Positions 37,671-50,783 are shown, counted from the stretch's first letter. The stretch: 64,000 nucleotides of DNA from Diploscapter coronatus (GCA_964036155.1 OZ038423.1:6525249-6589248); one strand, 5' to 3'. A program made the numbers and translations. Notes: generated by a model not told the origin, from the sequence alone.

Positions 37671-40600
37671 ATGCATAGCCAAAGCAGAAAGGGGAGCACG
37701 AAGGGAACGAAGAAGATCGAGTTCCAAAGGGATCCCGATCCTTTTCCAAAGGGCACACTCAAGATCTTCTTGCCCTACGTCAAAAATGGAAGGGAGAGAA
37801 TGGAGAGAATCAGAGACGATTTGGAGTATTGTCTAACGAACCTATTTATTCTCAACCAAACTGCCATCAACGAGTTCGAGGCCGATGAGGTCACCCTGAG
37901 AGAGGAGTCCACCGAAATGACAATCGAACTAGAGGTTGATTCAGCTGTTGCAGAGGTAAATTCTAATATCTAGAAATATTTCTAACTTCCTATGCAAGGC
38001 TTTCGTGCCAGATTCTGTAGTGTCCGAGTGTAGCTCTAGTTATTTAGATTATTTATTTTACTTCCAACAATAGTTTACAAAATATACGATCAAATAATAT
38101 CGTAGAGATAGAAAAAGGAGAAAGTTAACGTTAGATTCCTGGGCCTATATATGGGAGCTGGGCGGGTTCAGAGAGATCAAAATTAGACTCTTCCGCGGAG
38201 AATCAAGTACATGCTTCAGTGCACCTTTTAGGGCATGATCTGCTACTCCCCAGGCGGGCATGTCAAAAGGGCTTTGTCTGGGTGTGGCTGTCACAGTAAA
38301 ACGATGGACGTGAAAGGACTAAAGTGCGGTGTGGTTGCTTTTTGAAGGGAATGCAATATCACAAAGTTGCGTGGGAGCAACAGATTCGATTGAATCCCAA
38401 ATGATGAATTTCAAAATTGAAAAAAGATTGATAGTTTCATATATCGAGTGCATGAATTTTTCTCAAAATTTACCGTCTTCTTTCAAATATTTTATCTGAA
38501 AAATGGGTGTGAATTTTCAGAAGCTGAATTACGACGAGCAAGCATCGAAGGAAAGACTCTATCGCGGATTGTTTGACTTCTTCGAAGGCCAGGACCTGAA
38601 GGCAGAGAAGCCGCCAACCATCACTCTGCTGGGAGACGAGCTCTACAGCGGACAGATCATCTGCGAGAAGAAGGCCGAATTAGAGTACTTCGAGTTCGGC
38701 AACTTCATCGAAGGAAACTTCTATCTCCACTTCTCGCACAAATACGAACCAAAACTGCAACAGTACAGGTACGAAAATGGAAATTAAAACTCTGTAAAAC
38801 CAGTTATGGCCATATAAAAGAAGATAGTTTCTTCGAGCAATTTCAAAATATCTATGCTAAAATACGAATTTGTCGATATTTTGAAATAGAATAGATGGAC
38901 TGTGAGAATTCTCGTGACTAATATCGAAAAATAAATTACCTGCTCATTCTCTTCCTTGCACCGGATCTTTCAAGTAACATTCCTACTTTGTTTCTTGAAT
39001 AACTCACTTATTTTAACCCTATTTTGCCAGGATTTTGGGTTAGGTGGTCAGAGTTCAGGAATTTTTCCCTACTCAGTTTAACCGATAATTTAATTGAAGA
39101 ATCCAAAATACTCTATAACTTATATCTTTTTCACGAACGAAAATGGAGTGTCTCCCGTGTTTAACTTTCATGCTGTACAGATTTTAGAAATTCAATAATG
39201 ATCAATTTCAGGCGAGAAGACGATGAGGAGGACGACTATTTTCATGGCGCGATTTTTCAATTCGATATGCGCGACTTCATCCGAGTCTGCTGCGAGCACA
39301 AAGACAATCAAGGGGTGCAGAATTACGAAATCAAAATCAGAGAATCCAACATTCGGAAAATCATTCTGCAGGTAAATCGATGGTTCTATGATCTATGATC
39401 CGAAAAAATTGTGTATTCCACGAATCATCTTGTAAGGAAACTTTTCTTTCATGCACTCGTGCGGTTAAAAATGTCATACCATCAAACTCATTCCATACTT
39501 CCCAGACATGATTCTGATTACAGAAATTCGACGAGGAAGAGCGCACCTGCAGACTGAGCATCGACCTGCACTCTCCTCCGAATCTCTATCGATACAAAAC
39601 TGACGAGGAACTCGAAGAGATCAAACAGCAGAAGAATGGCAACGGGAATGGGGGTGGAATTAGTAACAAGGAAAACGAAGAAGTAGAGGCGGCCCCTAAA
39701 CAGAAGTGGAGAAAGCCTTTCATCAAGGGATCTGATAGGGTCATCAAGCTCTATAATGAGACATCTGAAAACGTGTTCACAGAGGCCACTCACTTCACTC
39801 TAGGACTCAGCAATGTCACAATTGTAAGCATTACTTTTAAAATCCGGCATTTTTCCAAAAAGCAAATTGATCTTCATGAATTTCAATTTTGGACATAGAT
39901 GTGAATGAATAATCAGCTCTAAAAATATGTTAAAGTTCAGTTCTTAGTTTAAAAATATTCCACTAAATTATTATCAACACTGCTCTAGAATGTTCGTTTA
40001 GATTTCAAAATGAATTATCTTAACGATCATTATGAAGAAAAGAGCATCGATTTTCAGACCGACGTAATAGCCATCGTATCTCGCTTCCACGTTCGACATA
40101 AATTCGACATCGAATTCACTCAGGCTCAGAGTGTAGGTTTTTCATAATTGACAAAGCGATCTTTAATGAACAAATTACCTTCGAAGCCTTGACTAAATTC
40201 AACTCAATTTTGATTAAAAACCCTGCAGGCGACATAAAATGCTCCATATTTCTTCAGTCGAACTACCCGATGACTTCCACGATCGTCCAGGGCTGGATGT
40301 ACGGCCAAGGAAAGGGGTTCAGTGAATTTGAATCGAAAGTGAAAGCAGAGCTGCAGGCGTACATCAACAAGCAGGGCAGCGAGGGCAATCGCTGCTTCTT
40401 TTACATTGTCTACCTCGTCACTGCACTCGTCAGTCGCGGTTCGCTCGTCAAGGATGTTCTCTTCATGGAGAAGAAGCGAGAGGCTTCTGCCTGGATTCGA
40501 TTCCAGTCTTCTATTATCGAACAGCTCAGAAATGGCTCGAAAAACAACAAGGTTTAATTCCATAAACTCAATTTTTAAATTATTCGCCGATTTAGATCTA

Positions 40601-43600
40601 TCCGGCAGTGATTGCCTCTCTCTGCCGTCTCATTCAGTTGGTTGATGAACGTCACAGGATTGTGGATTATTCGAAAATGTTTGAGAGAATCTTCAACCAG
40701 TGCCTATTGAATGGAACAACGATAGATTTGACAGAGGAGGACAAGAAGCAGAAGATTCTTCTCTGTTGCAAGGTTGGTTTGCACAATCCGAATGGAACGC
40801 TAATTTTATCATTACAATAATTCGTATGACAAACGCTTTTATTAAAAATCAAAGCCTAATAAATTATACTTTTTTTTACTATTTCATGTTCCGATGCGTG
40901 AACATACGCACATAATTGATGATACAGTCGTTTTTAATAAGATTTCATATAACACAATAATGCGACTTTTAAAACTGAAAAATAAAACATCAAAATCGAT
41001 TGAGTCAGTCAATTTCAGCTGATAATCACCCCAACTCGAATGCTGATGATGCCACCAGAGAAGATCATGGGAAATCGCGTTCTGCGAACGAATAACCAGG
41101 ACGAGAGCAGAATGGTTCGATTCGTACTGAGGCTAGTTAAGCTTCCTATTTTGAATTGAAAACCGAACTAGCTAGAGTATGCCAGATAGTTAGAGGGCAA
41201 CCCCCTAAAGTTAAAACGTTCTGCCAAAATCTTGTTTGATATCTTCTTATTTATCAACTTTCTATGGAAAAATTTAACCTGCGCATCCACCAGGGCTGTT
41301 CGGAATTCCGACTAAGAAAATTTCGATTTAGAGAGATTTTTGATCTCAAATTCCGATTCCGATTTCGGGCTACTTGAGAATTTGATTCTGATTACTAAAT
41401 TTTCAAAATTTCCAAAATTTCATAACCAAAAACCCGAACAGTCCTGTACCCACTCTCTTATAATTTTTCGTTCGGAATAAAGTCTACCTAAGTCTGAACG
41501 AAGAGTATAAATATAGAGATGAGAACTACGACAAGATGCACGGAATGAACATGTCAAAGGCGATGTTGGAGAAGACCGTCAGGAAAGCCTTCAAGGATGA
41601 CGTCGTCATTTGCAGTTAGAGTTTTGAGACTAATTTAGGGAAAACTTAACTGCTTCCAGAAAAGATATTTGTTTTCATCGGCTCTTCGAGTTCTCAGCTA
41701 CGAGATGCTGGCGGGTATCTTTGTGAGAAGTACAATGCTGAGGGAAAGGACAAAATCTCGTCGATTCGCAAAGGATTAGGAAAGTAAGGAGAATTGTTTT
41801 TAAATTAATATGCCGACTATAAATGAATCTTCAAATTCCAGCTTCTTGGACCTGCAAAGCGTAATGAAGTATTTGGCTAGATTGGGACAGTGCTTCACTT
41901 CGAGCTTCGTAAGTTGAATGTCGCTGTTCAATTGTTTCAACTTTTCACATTTCAGCCATCAGAAACTGTAAAACTGAACCAGGACGAATACGAGATCATC
42001 AAAGACGTAGAGAGAGAAGGCAAGGCCAATGGGTAATTAGAATAATTCACTAACCGTTCAGCATTTTCTAATTTTAGTCGGACGGTAAAGTACTGCTTTA
42101 CTGATGGTGTCGGGATGATTTCTCTCCTTCTGGCGGAAAAGCTGATGAAGGAATTCCTCAGCACAAATGCGCTCGAATCATGTCCTTCAGCTTTTCAAGT
42201 AAACATTTATTTTCTTTTTAATATTTTCATTTATCTTTATGATTTCAGTTTCGAATGGGAGGAGCCAAGGGAATGTTAGCCGTGGAACCGGCCTTGACAC
42301 AGCCTCATCTCTGGAGACAGCGAGTTGTGTTGAAGCCTTACAAGAAAGAAGGGCTACATATTGTGTTAAGGGAGAGTCAAAACAAGTGGGAGAATTTATT
42401 TTAAAATTAAACATTAAACCTCGACAATTTCTGAAAACTAGTTACCATCTACATGGAAAAACATTAGATAATCCTCGGCTTATTAGCACATAAAATTTGA
42501 TATTTTTATGATAGAAGTGATCGTCAATTCCAATTCTATGATTTTGATTCTTAGGTTCGATGATGTTGAGAATCGCTCGAAGCTTGTTCCCGAAATTGTC
42601 AAATACTCGACTCCATGTTCAGTTACCTTGAATCGACCACTGATTAACATTCTGGATCAGGTTTAAAAAAAACTATTCAAGATTCTTCATGAAGTAATTT
42701 CCAGAACACCACCAAATGTGGAGAAGCTGCAAACGAATCGATGAAGGCGCGAATTCTCGATCTGTTAGACTTGGAGATAAAAGGTTCTGCCAGAGCTTTA
42801 AGAGACGAAGCGGTTGCGCTGGATAGATTAACGGTTAGTTGATTTTTGAATAAAAGGAACCTTGGATTCTTCGGAATCTTGAGAATCGAAAATTCGCGAC
42901 GATGGGTAAAATGGTATTGATTGATAAAGTAACTAGTATTCAAGCCTACCCTATCAGTCAATATCTTAAATTTCTGAATCGAGAAAATGCGAAAATTCCT
43001 GATTGTCAACAAAGACTCTGTGAAAACATAAACGAGTTCTTTTCTCAATATGCAAATTGTAAAATTTGCAGGACATGCCTCACCGAATTGCCTACCGTTA
43101 TCTTCACGAGTGTGGTGTCTCATTCATCAATGAGCCATTCTTCCGGTCTCTGCTCAATGCTAGTGCCAAGAGCACTTATCGTGAGTTTGCAAGCAGAAGA
43201 AAACTTACATATCAATAGTTCTCTTCCAGACAAGCTGTTCATGAAGTCTCAGATCCCAATACCTAAATTATTGGGCCGATCGATGCTCGGCGTGGTTGAT
43301 GAAACTGGACTTCTAGAATATGGACAGGTAAGAACTTCATTGGTTACGAAATGATTTCTTTTTTCTATTCAGGTCTTTGTTCAATTTCACGAAAGCACCA
43401 AGCACAAGATTCCACACGCAGAGGCGAAGAAGATCGTGCTGAAAGGTAAATTCTTGCAACTATAGCAGGAAATGTATCATAACGCTAAATCTCAGGAAAA
43501 GTTGTCATCACGAAGAACCCACAGATCACGAATGGGGACGTTCGGCTGTTCGATGCAGTCGACATTCCACAGCTGCATCATCTGGTCGATGTAGTCGTCT

Positions 43601-46600
43601 TCCCGCAGAAAGGTCACAGACCGCATCCCGATGAGATGGCCGGTAATCTTTTCATATGTCTGGCTATCATTCATTCGTTTTCTTTCTATGCTAAACCATT
43701 CTTCTTAGGATCTGATCTCGATGGAGATGAATATTCCGTTATTTGGGATCAGCAGCTCCTATTAAAAGGGAATGAAGCTGCTTTCAACTTCGCTACCGAG
43801 TCTCACAAGGAGAGACTGGATGAGGCAACTCTGCCTGAGAAAATTGTCGAGTTTCTCGTCAAATATTTTGAGCAGGTGAGAATTAGTCGTTGGTGTTGGA
43901 CGGCGAGAATGGCCTATTGTAGTTTTTACTATGAATGAGTTTATCGTTACCAGTTTGCAGTTTTTACCAGATGCTTAAACATGATGCATGCTATACAGGG
44001 CTAAGTAGGATGATTTTTCGTCAAAACAATCCACTCCCTACCCTTATCGTTTTATATTAAAATTATCCCTATGCCCTATACAGCATGCATCATGTTTACG
44101 CGTCTGGTAAAAACTACAAACTGGTAACGATAAACTCATTCATAGTAAAAACTACAATAGGCAGCGAGAAGTACGTGAGAATGTGAGTCGTGGATGACTC
44201 AAATACTGAAATTAGTGATCTAAAATGCTATACATCGAAATAAAACTGTTTCCAGGACAATGTTGGCCATGTCGCTGTCAACCATCTGCTAGTATCTGGT
44301 TAGTCTTCTATCAACAGCCATTCAATGCATTACGATTTTCCTAAATTTCAGAGCAGTATGGCTTGGAGAGCAAAGTGGCAATTGGTCTGGCAACCAAGCA
44401 CGACAAGGCTGTCAATTTCTCCAAGAGCGGCATTCCGCCAGAACCCCTGACCAGAAATTGGAGCAACCTCGAACCAAACAGTAAATTTTTTAAACATTTC
44501 GCAATTATTGAAATTATTTCCCTTCTTGATTGGAGTGATTTTTGATGTCTTCTTCAAACGAAATTTCACATATCGAGAACGCAAAAATAATTCGCTAATC
44601 TTAAACCGGATAGAATAGCCTCACTTTGATCCAAATAGTTTTTGCAATTAATCAATTAATAAAAGTAGTACCACAAAATTTGATTAAAAAATCATCATCG
44701 TGAACTTTCTTCGCTAAAAAGTTTGATTCCCAACATTCCACTATCAATTCCTACTCTATTAGGTAAGCTAGTACTTTCTAAATTGGCTCAAAATATGGCA
44801 TATTCGTTGAATTGTTGTGGCACTACTCTTGTGAACTATCTTCATTAGATCGCATCAATGGAACTGAATAATCAAAGATTGTATGCATTAGTTTCAAAAA
44901 TTTAATTTCTAGATCCCAGATCCGATGCGATTCCACCAGAAATTTCGGAGAGAGTTCCAGATTTTCATCACGGGAAGGAAATGTCGCCGTTTTACAGGAG
45001 TACGAGTATTTTAGGCGAGGTCAATCGGTAAAAACCCATAATTCTATCTCCAAAATTATTTTTAAACTGCAGATACATCAAACGACTCGAGCATATCGTC
45101 GAATTGGGCGAGAATGATATGATCGACAACGAGATCGTTCTCGATCCTGATTTCGAGCATCGAGCGAAAGAATTGTGGGATGAAAGCGATGCTCTGGATG
45201 AGACTGGATTGAAAGAGAAGGCCGAGGACATGCTCAGAGAGTACAATTATGCTCTTAAGGTGAGTCATCTCTTTTGAGTTAAAGATAATGGTTGCCGATC
45301 AGCAATATCGGAACTCAGTTTCCAATGAATTTGATTCAAATCCAAGCTTAATTTCCGAAAAACCTTAGTTCATTTTACTTTAAATTTTGCCTTAGAAAAG
45401 TATTCAGTTCAGGCTGAACGATTCTGAATCTAAAAAAATGCTAGATTGAGTTTCATTATAAAAAAAATTCTGCGAGTTCGACCTCAAATGATTTTGAATC
45501 GAAAAATTTATTTTCTTAGTGCTCAAAGGCAGACAGATGATTCTCTTGAAGAAAAAATTTACAAAATTCGGCGGGAAAGTTTCTCTTCATGTTGCAATGG
45601 AGTCGAAAAACTTATTTCATTATTTCCATTTCAGGAGATCATGGAATACTACGGAGTAATGTCAGAAGCAGAGATATTCTCTGGATGTATCATTGAGCTG
45701 AAGAATAAGTCGGCTCAGAAAGATGCCGACGACCTAGCCATGTTCAATTTGACTCACATCATCGACTTCCGGATGAAGGAGCTCTACAAGCGATTCAGGG
45801 AGAAGTTCTTCGAGGATTTCGGTGGTTGGGAGCAAGCAACTCGCCTACCCAGCGATAGACGCTTCCCCAACGATTTCTTCGGGGACGTTTTCATTCGGCG
45901 AGTCGAAAAGCCGAATCCGCGAATGCAGAAAATGGCCGAGCTCTGCTACAAGTTGGCTTACGAAGAGGCGAAAGGGGCTACTGGAACGAGGCTGCTTTCC
46001 TTCGGTTGGATCGCATACGACGTTCTAGCCTATATGAAGAAGCAGAATACCCCTCGTGATCAGAGGGAAAACAAAGATCGGAGGAATTTTGTGAACCAAC
46101 TGATGAGCAAGCATCTCATCCAAGCTAGATTCGGGGAAAGCTCCTCGCTATGGGACATGTTCACACAATGGTTACGCACTCATTTCGAGGACCTGAGGGA
46201 GAAGGATCCGACTATGATGCAGCTGATTTTTGGAACGATTTTTAAAGTGACACTGGATGCCATGAAGAAGAGAGTCGAGGAGCTGCCTCAAGGAATTCTC
46301 GATTTGGGTCCGCATTTGCTCGATCTGGTCGAGTTCATTGGTTCGAGACAGTTCATCTCCACTTTCAAAGATTCCCCCAAACAGAAAACCATCGCCAAAC
46401 TCAACGGTGTCGCCTTCGAAAATTATTATAATTTTATCTTCAACAAGCGAAGCCTATTCCGGACGGACAGCCAGCTGCTCACCATCAAGGAGCACCCGCC
46501 ATTCACGATCGAGATCTACGAGCTGCCCGACAACGAATTCGGCATAGAGATGATCGCGCAGACACTTCAGGAGAAGTTGCAACTACAAGATATTCACATT

Positions 46601-48368
46601 CGCAAGCAGACCAATCGGCGCAACTTCCGTTTCATGGTGACTGTGCGATGCACCCTAAAGGCGTATAAAGCTCTTCGAGAAACACTGATCGCTGAATGGC
46701 GACGACCTGAGCGAACCAAGAAGTACCACTGGGAAGAGATGGCCCGACAAGTCATGCTGCAGGTCTTCAAGGATACGCCGCATGAGAAGAAGGTATAAAG
46801 GAATAGTTTAGAAAATAATTTCCTTAATTTGAACAGTTCATTGAGTTTTTAAAAACTTAGGTGTCATCCATCTCCGGCGAAAATAGACTAAAACCAAAAT
46901 TTTCAGAAAAGCTGTAAGAATTGGGATTTCAGCAAACAAGAGGCAAATGTCACGATTAGTCGTAAAACTTGCTCATTACCCAAACTTTTCTCTACTAGCT
47001 TCTTCTATTTTGGCAAGCAACAAAGCATTTCTATCGAGAAAGCCGCGAGAGAGGTTTTGAATAATGGCGCACGGGATTAACGCAGTTTCAATAATGTGCT
47101 GAAAACTATTTTGCATGCCACATGTGGCACGAGGGCTCGCGGTTTCCAGGTTGTCCTAGAAAATGATGTCAGGTAATAGCAATCTTATGAAATAGGACTT
47201 TTCCGTTTTTTCATATTCAACATTTTTTATCATATATTGTTGGCTATAGATTTCGTTTAAAAGATTAGCTTCATGAATGAGCTTGCACAATTAGTGAACT
47301 CTGCCTGACTAAGATTTCATTTTCTATCAACAGAAATTTAATTGCGCCATTTTTAAATCCCTAAATATTCATTTCGATCTATCAATTTTGGTGGTTTAGG
47401 TGGCGACGCATCTGGAGACGAAGAAGAACGAGGCCAAACAACGAGGGAATCTGAACGGGAACGGAAACGGGAATGGGAATAGAAACGCAAGTGGAAATTA
47501 CAACATTCAACAGTCTGTTCCCCGCTCGCAGCAACACTTGGACACGACTCACAATCTGCAGCGACCCAATTCGTTCTCTCCACAAGCTGCACCAGCACAG
47601 ATCAATCGACAATGGCATCCTGAGTCAAGCAGGGGCCAGGGAGATGCGGGACAATCACCAAGGAGCAGCTACGGAGTCGGAGGAAATCAAGGCAATCGTG
47701 ATCAACTACCTCGGCAGCTCGATCAGTTCGGACAACAACGGATCAGACAAATCGGCACTCAGGTGAACCTTCAAAACCGTTTTTTCATAATATAATAAAG
47801 ATAGGGGAAATTGGACTCATTTTCTTTTATCAAAATGCATCTCTGAATGGATAATGATTCGGAAATCTCGCAACCCTACAACTTAGAAAGCATGAAAAGT
47901 GAATGAGCTTTTTCCCACTCTCTCCTCACTCTACATCCTATTTTGTCAAGTTGTGCGATTTCAAAATACCTAAATAAATGAATTATGAATGTTAGCGATA
48001 CAGAAAAAGGTTATTGGACCTGGCACAGGAAAATGAGCGAGACCTCTCCTCGCTTTTCCCTTTTCATTTCAAAAAGGAAAGAAAACACTCGCTCTTTTTT
48101 GAAAAAGGGGGATAGCGAGAAAAGGAGGGGAGACTCCACCTATTTTTCTCTGTGCCAGTTTCAATGATCTCTTCTTTCCCCGTCACTAATACTCGTAAAA
48201 CACAAATTTCATTTGCAGAGCAATCCAACTCCGTCTTTCTCACCCCGTGGTCGAGGCGATTTCACTCCAGCTCGAGGATCGCCCAATCCAGCTCGAAGAT
48301 CACCCACTTCTCCGTCTTCACCCTACGGCTTTCCGCCGGCAACCTGGAATAACTATAACAATCACTGA
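37671..48368 (+). CDS. RNA-directed RNA polymerase, EGO-1/RRF-1 type
   Basis: Twenty-eight exons close into 1,768 residues: 37671-37955, 38521-38768, 39212-39371, 39524-39823, 40058-40136, 40229-40551, 40596-40772, 41019-41131, 41493-41614, 41660-41783, 41842-41908, 41956-42032, 42078-42198, 42249-42385, 42555-42660, 42705-42833, 43072-43180, 43230-43327, 43373-43445, 43496-43642, 43709-43875, 44256-44298, 44352-44480, 44913-45027, 45073-45259, 45635-46792, 47400-47762, 48219-48368. Family motifs run in order: SSSQLRDAGGYL, ARLGQCFTSSF, FTDGVGMIS (about 700), GGAKGMLAVEPAL, STPCSVTLNRP, GRSMLGVVDETGLLEYGQ, and the catalytic DLDGDEY at about 1001-1007 (43715-43735). Such enzymes copy target mRNA into secondary small RNAs in germline RNAi. 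Whether it is the ego-1 or rrf-1 orthologue is undecided. Exon 8 needs a GC donor (41132-41133). The last two exons encode an unusual Asn/Gly- then Arg/Gly/Ser/Pro-rich tail. The ATG was chosen because upstream codons reach only a splice acceptor. Confidence 0.93.
38130..38360. other. GC-rich block inside RdRP intron 1
   Basis: It stands out from the AT-rich intron, with segments such as GGGAGCTGGGCGGGTTC and CCCCAGGCGGGCATG, and ends shortly before a TTTTT run near 38340. It has no open frame and no recognised RNA family. It could be a structured non-coding RNA or an insertion of other origin. Confidence 0.3.
41291..41446. repeat. Imperfect hairpin MITE in RdRP intron 8
   Basis: Ends CAGGGCTGTTCGG and CCGAACAGTCCTG are inverted, enclosing a GATTTCGATT-rich interior. 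It is related at its ends to the hairpin at 9709-9793. It lies in the intron with the GC donor. Confidence 0.6.
43912..44162. mobile_element. 251-bp palindromic MITE in RdRP intron 21
   Basis: Arms of about 88 bp (43912-43999 and 44075-44162) are near-perfect reverse complements, beginning GCCTATTGTAGTTTTTACTA. The 7-mer GCGAGAA flanks both sides within two bases, a candidate target duplication. It lies directly after the exon carrying the catalytic DLDGD. Confidence 0.8.
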
Positions 48369-49967
48369 TTCACCAGCAGATTGTTATGCCTCGGAATAGT
48401 ATTGGAGATTGGATTCATGTCTAAGAATCACTCATCACCTAATCAAACGACTGTTTGGGAGTTTAGATGTGGCCAAATTCATTTTTTTTAAATACTCTTC
48501 ATTTTCACAATCCATTACCTACGGAAATGAATTAATATCTTTCTTAACCTATTCTTTACACGGTGCATCTGTCAAATCGTAACATTTTGGTCATGCAGAG
48601 AGAAATTTACTAATTTACTGATCAAAACATCATTGAAAATCTTTATAGTTCGAAGAATCTACTCTGAATTGACCAGCTGTAATATACTTTCGTATTCTAG
48701 GGATTCTGAATCCAAACAGTCTTCTACTTTTGTTAGAGTTCTATTTCACTCAACGAAACCTGTCTGTATGATTCATCTTTTCTAGTTTATCAAAATATCC
48801 GCTTCTTTAACACGTTGCATAAGGGAAAGCTTTGACAAAATCCCTGATAATGTGACGGTTTTGTTTTATATTGCGATATTGTTAAGAGTTGAAATAAGAG
48901 ATCATAGACATTTATTCGTCGTTAGTTTGTAACTTTACTGGATTTTGAAAATCGGCAAATGTTGTAAGTAATCTTTTGAGAGGTGTAGAAAATTTAATTT
49001 TCAATTTTAATTTCATTAGTTATTTCTACCTTCCAAGTGATCGATTTACACTCATCTCAATTCCCTTAATCCTACTTATCCTCCACTTCCAGTTGTGGAT
49101 CTGATGGGTTTGCAATCATGAGATCCTGAAATAAAAATATTCATCTCAATTGTCCGGTTATCACCAAAAATCATTTACGTTCCAAACGTATTTTTTCTGA
49201 AGCTGGTTTTTATTGAGTTATTTACTTATTTCGCTGTTTATTTATTTCTAAAATTTTTACATAATTTCAGTTTCTTGAATAAATATTATCTGAAGATCTA
49301 CCCCTCGTAAGATCAAATTTCTATTCATCGAAGAACGTTTATAAGTTTAAATCTAATCGATAGTTTAATAATTAAAAATGAATTACAATTTAAATTTTTT
49401 ATAATAATTCCTGACATTTAACGCTTTCTTGCACATTTTCAGAAGGGCTTGCGCTTTCTTAACCTTGCTCGGTCTAGCCCATAAAAATGTAATTTAACAA
49501 ATCAATTTTTCTTTAATTCATATAGATCTTTGGAAAAAATGTACTATGACGAAATTGTAGATAATATTTTCTTCATAATTTTTACCAGAAAAATATTTTA
49601 AAAATGATGGAAGGATGAAAAGTTCAATTCGTTTTTCTAAAAAAGACACCGAACAGGTCAAGGTATTGCGATTTTATCGTTGACCAACCAATTTGACTAA
49701 TATTTCATTCTTTTCATGTGACATTTTGTTTAATGTTAAAAAAATATTGTATCATTTCTAAATTTGTCTCCGCTCTTCAAAAAGCATGCTTAATCACCGT
49801 TGATCATTAGTGTTTTCGTTTTCTTAATGAGAAAATCTCCTTATCAATGCATCAATGATGTGTGTTATTGTTTTGTTTGCAAGAGCATCGACTATAAAAG
49901 TGCAGCCTGAAGACGTTGCCTATCTCCAAGTCAAAGGACAAACTTAAAGTAGCATTTCATTTTCATA
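48369..49967. other. Intergenic, no gene seen
   Basis: 3' flank of the RdRP and upstream region of the next plus-strand gene. No spliced frame and no obvious repeats. Confidence 0.5.
49893..49900 (+). promoter_or_regulatory. TATA box of the small secreted gene
   Basis: TATAAAAG lies 75 nt ahead of the ATG at 49968, a plausible spacing for a TATA box with a short 5' leader. Confidence 0.5.
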
Positions 49968-50783
49968 ATGCACTTTCAACTATTCAGCTCAATTATTCTC
50001 ATCTCTCTACTATCAACAAGTTCTCCGATTGAAATCACAGGATCTCTCATTTGCGATGATCCTCACATAAAAGATTATGATTTACTAATTCACTTATTCA
50101 AGGTTCAATTATTGGTGGATGAAAGAGGTAAAATTTGAAGATGCGTCTTTCAAAAGAATTAATATTTCCGATTCTCCATTGAATGAAACAAATTGTCACG
50201 ATGGAGATTTTGAACTGTCAAGTGACGAGGCAGATAATCTGACAAATCCTCCGTACATTAGAATCGTGCATTTTTGCAATCGATCACAAGATGTAAGAAA
50301 ATTGTTTTTACTTTTAACTCATTTCATACATTTCATTTTAGGAATGTTATAAAGTGATCGATAAGGTATCATTGAACGATACACTCTTCAATGAAACCTC
50401 AAAGAGCTATCAAATCAATTTGAATCTATTTGAAGCTAAAAGTGACGAGGTCTGCGATGAAAAGGAGAAGGCAATCGATATTTTTACTCAGTCGATAAAT
50501 GAAACGCAAAAATTTCACTATTATTTCGTACAACATTTGCCCGACCAAAATGAGGTGGAATTATTGCTTTTGCAAGATCAGAAGTGAATTTAAAGAAATT
50601 CAGACATATGTAACTCAATTCAAATGGCCATGCAAAGTCGGGTCTTCATCCTCTTCTGTATTCATCGACTGCTGCGAAGAATGCAATCCCTCGCCTGGAT
50701 CTTACTCTCTCAACACAACTCTGGACGGAACATTTGCTGAAATATTCTGCAAGAATTACGTGCCAAATAAGGATCTCTGCTGA
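49968..50783 (+). CDS. Small secreted Cys-containing protein, transthyretin-like start, apparent frameshift
   Basis: Exons 49968-50292, 50342-50554 and 50604-50783. The first opens with a signal peptide (FQLFSSIILISLLSTSS), then ITGSLICDDPHIKDYDLLIH, which resembles the first strands of nematode transthyretin-like proteins. Downstream, NCHDGDFELSSDEADN and PPYIRIVHFC fit the same family but lie in the +1 frame. One base too many between about 50095 and 50140 breaks the frame, and no ordinary intron removes it. A poor splice (GT at 50018 to an AG at 50129) would restore frame but delete the family-like start. Exon 3 ends with a Cys-rich module (IDCCEECNPSPGSYS, IFCKNYVPNKDLC) not usual for the family. 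It could be a pseudogene, a sequence error or a diverged gene. Confidence 0.55.

Noticed and set aside
40204..40563. 119-codon antisense frame in the RdRP
   Set aside because: Exact shadow of RdRP exon 6.
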